Below are positions 62,358 through 64,000 of a stretch of DNA of 64,000 bases, piece by piece (position 1 is the stretch's first letter; every line of letters starts with the position of its first letter). Origin of the DNA: Gammaproteobacteria bacterium (lineage in GTDB: Bacteria; Pseudomonadota; Gammaproteobacteria; HTCC5015); assembly GCA_028284675.1 (NCBI GenBank), contig JANQRI010000015.1, forward strand, positions 62,001-126,000, written 5' to 3'. The position numbers and the translations under genes are program-made. Under the pieces are notes generated by a model. It was not told where the DNA came from. It saw nothing but the letters and a program-made list of their open reading frames with translations, and did no database searches.

Positions 62358-64000
62358 ATGCCCCTAAAAATAAACAAGATACCTTTTGCCTGGCGACTCA
62401 GTGCTCTGTCATTACTTGTGATAGTGATAGCTGGAGTCGTCAGCTGGTTAAATCTTGATGCGACCCGGTCGGTTTCCAGCCGTGCCAACACCTTAGTTGC
62501 TAAACATATTCCTCAGCTGCGTGAAATTGGTGCTTTGCAAGAGGCCGTGCATCAACGCGTATTAAACCTTTATCTATATTATGCAACGACCGAGCAGGCT
62601 CACTGGCTCAAGAGTGAGCAAAAACATGGAGAGTTTGCGGCGCGATTATCAACACTGGAAAAACTTGATACGTCACGCGCCCAAACAGAGCGATTACAAA
62701 AACTTATTCAAAGTTTTGATCAAAGCGCACAAAAATTTCATCAGGAAATGCGTAAAAACAACCAGCGCGACTGGGATGTGCTGCGCGACCATTTAGCGAG
62801 TTCGCAAGTCAGTGCAACCAAACTAGAGGCTAAGCTGGTGACTTGGGCTGAGACTATTCGTAGCAGTGCCGGTGAGGGTGGAAGTCAAACAACCCTGGAA
62901 ATTTCCAGATTAAACCGCATTCAAATTGGTTTTAGTGTGGTGATTTTGTTTATTGCATTATTTGTACTTACCATGCTGCGCGGGCGCGTTAAAGATCAGG
63001 CCGATCTATATCACCACGCCTATTTTGACCGGCTGACCGGTCTACCGAATCGGCGCCGTATGGAAGCGGACTGGCTTGATAATAGCAGTGCCGTTGGTAA
63101 TGCAAATCAAACAGCGTTGTTACTAATTAACTTAGACCGGTATCAATTGTTGACCGGCACCTTTGGGCATGCGTTAGGCGATCAGGCTGTCCTTGTGATG
63201 TCAGACCGTTTGCGTAATGTGATTCTGCCTTATAATCAACGGGCCACACTTTACCAATTTGCTCCGGCGACATGGCTGATCGTATTTAATGAGCCGCCTG
63301 ATTATAGTGATTCAATTATTTTCACAAAGTTAATCGTTGATTCTACGTTAGAACCACTGCAGCTGAATGAACGCGAACTCAGTGTCACTTGCAGTATCGG
63401 CGTGACTTACTTCCCCGCACATGGAACAGATGTGGATAGCTTATTGCGTAATGCCGATTCCGCATTACGAGAGGCACAGTCAGCCGGCGGTGGCCGCTAT
63501 ACCATTTACCACCCTGATATGCAGCGCAGAACTGAAAAATTCCTCTCTATAGAAAGTGCGCTGCGCAATGGCTACAAGCACGGTGAGTTTGAATTGTTCT
63601 TCCAACCGAAAATTAACGCGCTTAACTTAAACTGTATCGGTGCTGAAGCTTTAATCCGTTGGCGACGCGACGGTAAATTAGTGCCGCCGTTTGAATTTAT
63701 TCCGGTCGCAGAGGAGAGCGGGCTTATCATACCTATTGGTCATTGGGTCATCGAAGCAGCATGCCAGCAGTGGCGTGCCTGGATTGACGGCGGTATTGCA
63801 GCATTGCCTATTGCGGTTAATGTGTCCGTACAGCAGTTTCAACAACCTGGTTTTGCACAGCAAGTATCTACAATTTTGGCGCAATATGAAATGCCGGCAA
63901 ATATGCTGGAACTGGAGATTACCGAAGAGGCGACTTTCGGTGATCCACAACAAGTTGTCGCCACTCTACAGGATTTAAAGAAAATTGGTGTCAGCCTGGC
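62358..64000 (+). CDS. Membrane GGDEF (degenerate) / EAL protein, 3' end outside window
   Basis: An open frame from ATG 62358 runs to the right edge (about 547 codons, no stop). It has an N-terminal transmembrane helix (about 14-33), a periplasmic helical sensor region, a second helix (about 193-213), a GGDEF-fold domain with YFDRLTGLPNRRRMEADW but with YQFAPATWLIVF where RxGGDEF should be, and an EAL domain with GAEALIRWRRDGKLVPPFEF intact. It is therefore probably a c-di-GMP phosphodiesterase with a regulatory pseudo-GGDEF domain. Confidence 0.88.
   Translation, partial: MPLKINKIPFAWRLSALSLLVIVIAGVVSWLNLDATRSVSSRANTLVAKHIPQLREIGALQEAVHQRVLNLYLYYATTEQAHWLKSEQKHGEFAARLSTLEKLDTSRAQTERLQKLIQSFDQSAQKFHQEMRKNNQRDWDVLRDHLASSQVSATKLEAKLVTWAETIRSSAGEGGSQTTLEISRLNRIQIGFSVVILFIALFVLTMLRGRVKDQADLYHHAYFDRLTGLPNRRRMEADWLDNSSAVGNANQTALLLINLDRYQLLTGTFGHALGDQAVLVMSDRLRNVILPYNQRATLYQFAPATWLIVFNEPPDYSDSIIFTKLIVDSTLEPLQLNERELSVTCSIGVTYFPAHGTDVDSLLRNADSALREAQSAGGGRYTIYHPDMQRRTEKFLSIESALRNGYKHGEFELFFQPKINALNLNCIGAEALIRWRRDGKLVPPFEFIPVAEESGLIIPIGHWVIEAACQQWRAWIDGGIAALPIAVNVSVQQFQQPGFAQQVSTILAQYEMPANMLELEITEEATFGDPQQVVATLQDLKKIGVSL

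Overview
The window is a bacterial chromosome segment, most likely from a marine or host-associated gammaproteobacterium. Evidence is the gene order rnr-rlmB-rpsF-rpsR-DUF2232-rplI-dnaB-alr, thrS-infC-rpmI-rplT-pheST-ihfA-merR, suhB/trmJ-iscR-iscS-iscU and ndk-rlmN-pilF-rodZ-hisS-yfgM-bamB-der, all of gammaproteobacterial type, with proteins close to E. coli and Pseudomonas forms. Genus cannot be fixed by eye. Many genes have no recognisable terminator, spacing is moderate, and several intergenic regions carry palindromic repeats.

Layout. 1-6.3 kb: the 3' part of a large multi-receiver/Hpt/GGDEF/EAL signalling protein and a secreted subtilase. 6.3-16.2 kb: tRNA-Leu with a truncated second copy next to hairpin repeats, then RNase R, RlmB, the S6-S18-DUF2232-L9 operon, a MITE-like element, DnaB, alanine racemase and a beta-propeller lipoprotein. 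16.3-24.1 kb: thrS, infC (ATT start), rpmI, rplT, pheS, pheT, ihfA, merR and tRNA-Pro. 24.1-26.3 kb: repeats, a Y-family polymerase behind a LexA-spaced palindrome, and an ICMT-type membrane methyltransferase. 26.4-31.7 kb: two tandem paralogous modular proteins that look like polymorphic effectors or toxins: a shared module of about 410 residues, unrelated C-terminal tips, no signal peptide and no recognisable immunity gene. 31.7-37.7 kb: suhB, trmJ and an abbreviated isc locus (iscR, two cysteine desulfurases, iscU), then ndk. 37.7-45.4 kb: rlmN to der, with ispG missing between rodZ and hisS and a second MITE copy before der. 45.4-55 kb: NlpC/P60-like hydrolase, class V PLP enzyme, TonB-dependent receptor, PPi-type phosphofructokinase, degenerate receiver/GGDEF protein, an unknown protein and a CDF transporter. 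55.4-60.8 kb: a second candidate secreted-protein cluster: a DUF1521 GDPH autocleavage protein with an EF-hand, an 83-residue helical protein and a convergent 1155-residue unknown. 61.2-64 kb: aspartate carbamoyltransferase and a GGDEF/EAL protein running off the end.

The strongest unusual signals are the modular effector pair (one tip combines a phosphoribosyltransferase-like and a papain-like domain), an IscU scaffold whose first cluster-ligand Cys is Ala in an operon lacking iscA-hscBA-fdx, the DUF1521/1155-residue cluster, and a family of intergenic hairpins with a constant TCCT-type loop and variable, compensating stems that also lies inside one MITE copy. Housekeeping calls are secure. 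The effector and Fe-S interpretations are inferences from motifs and context.
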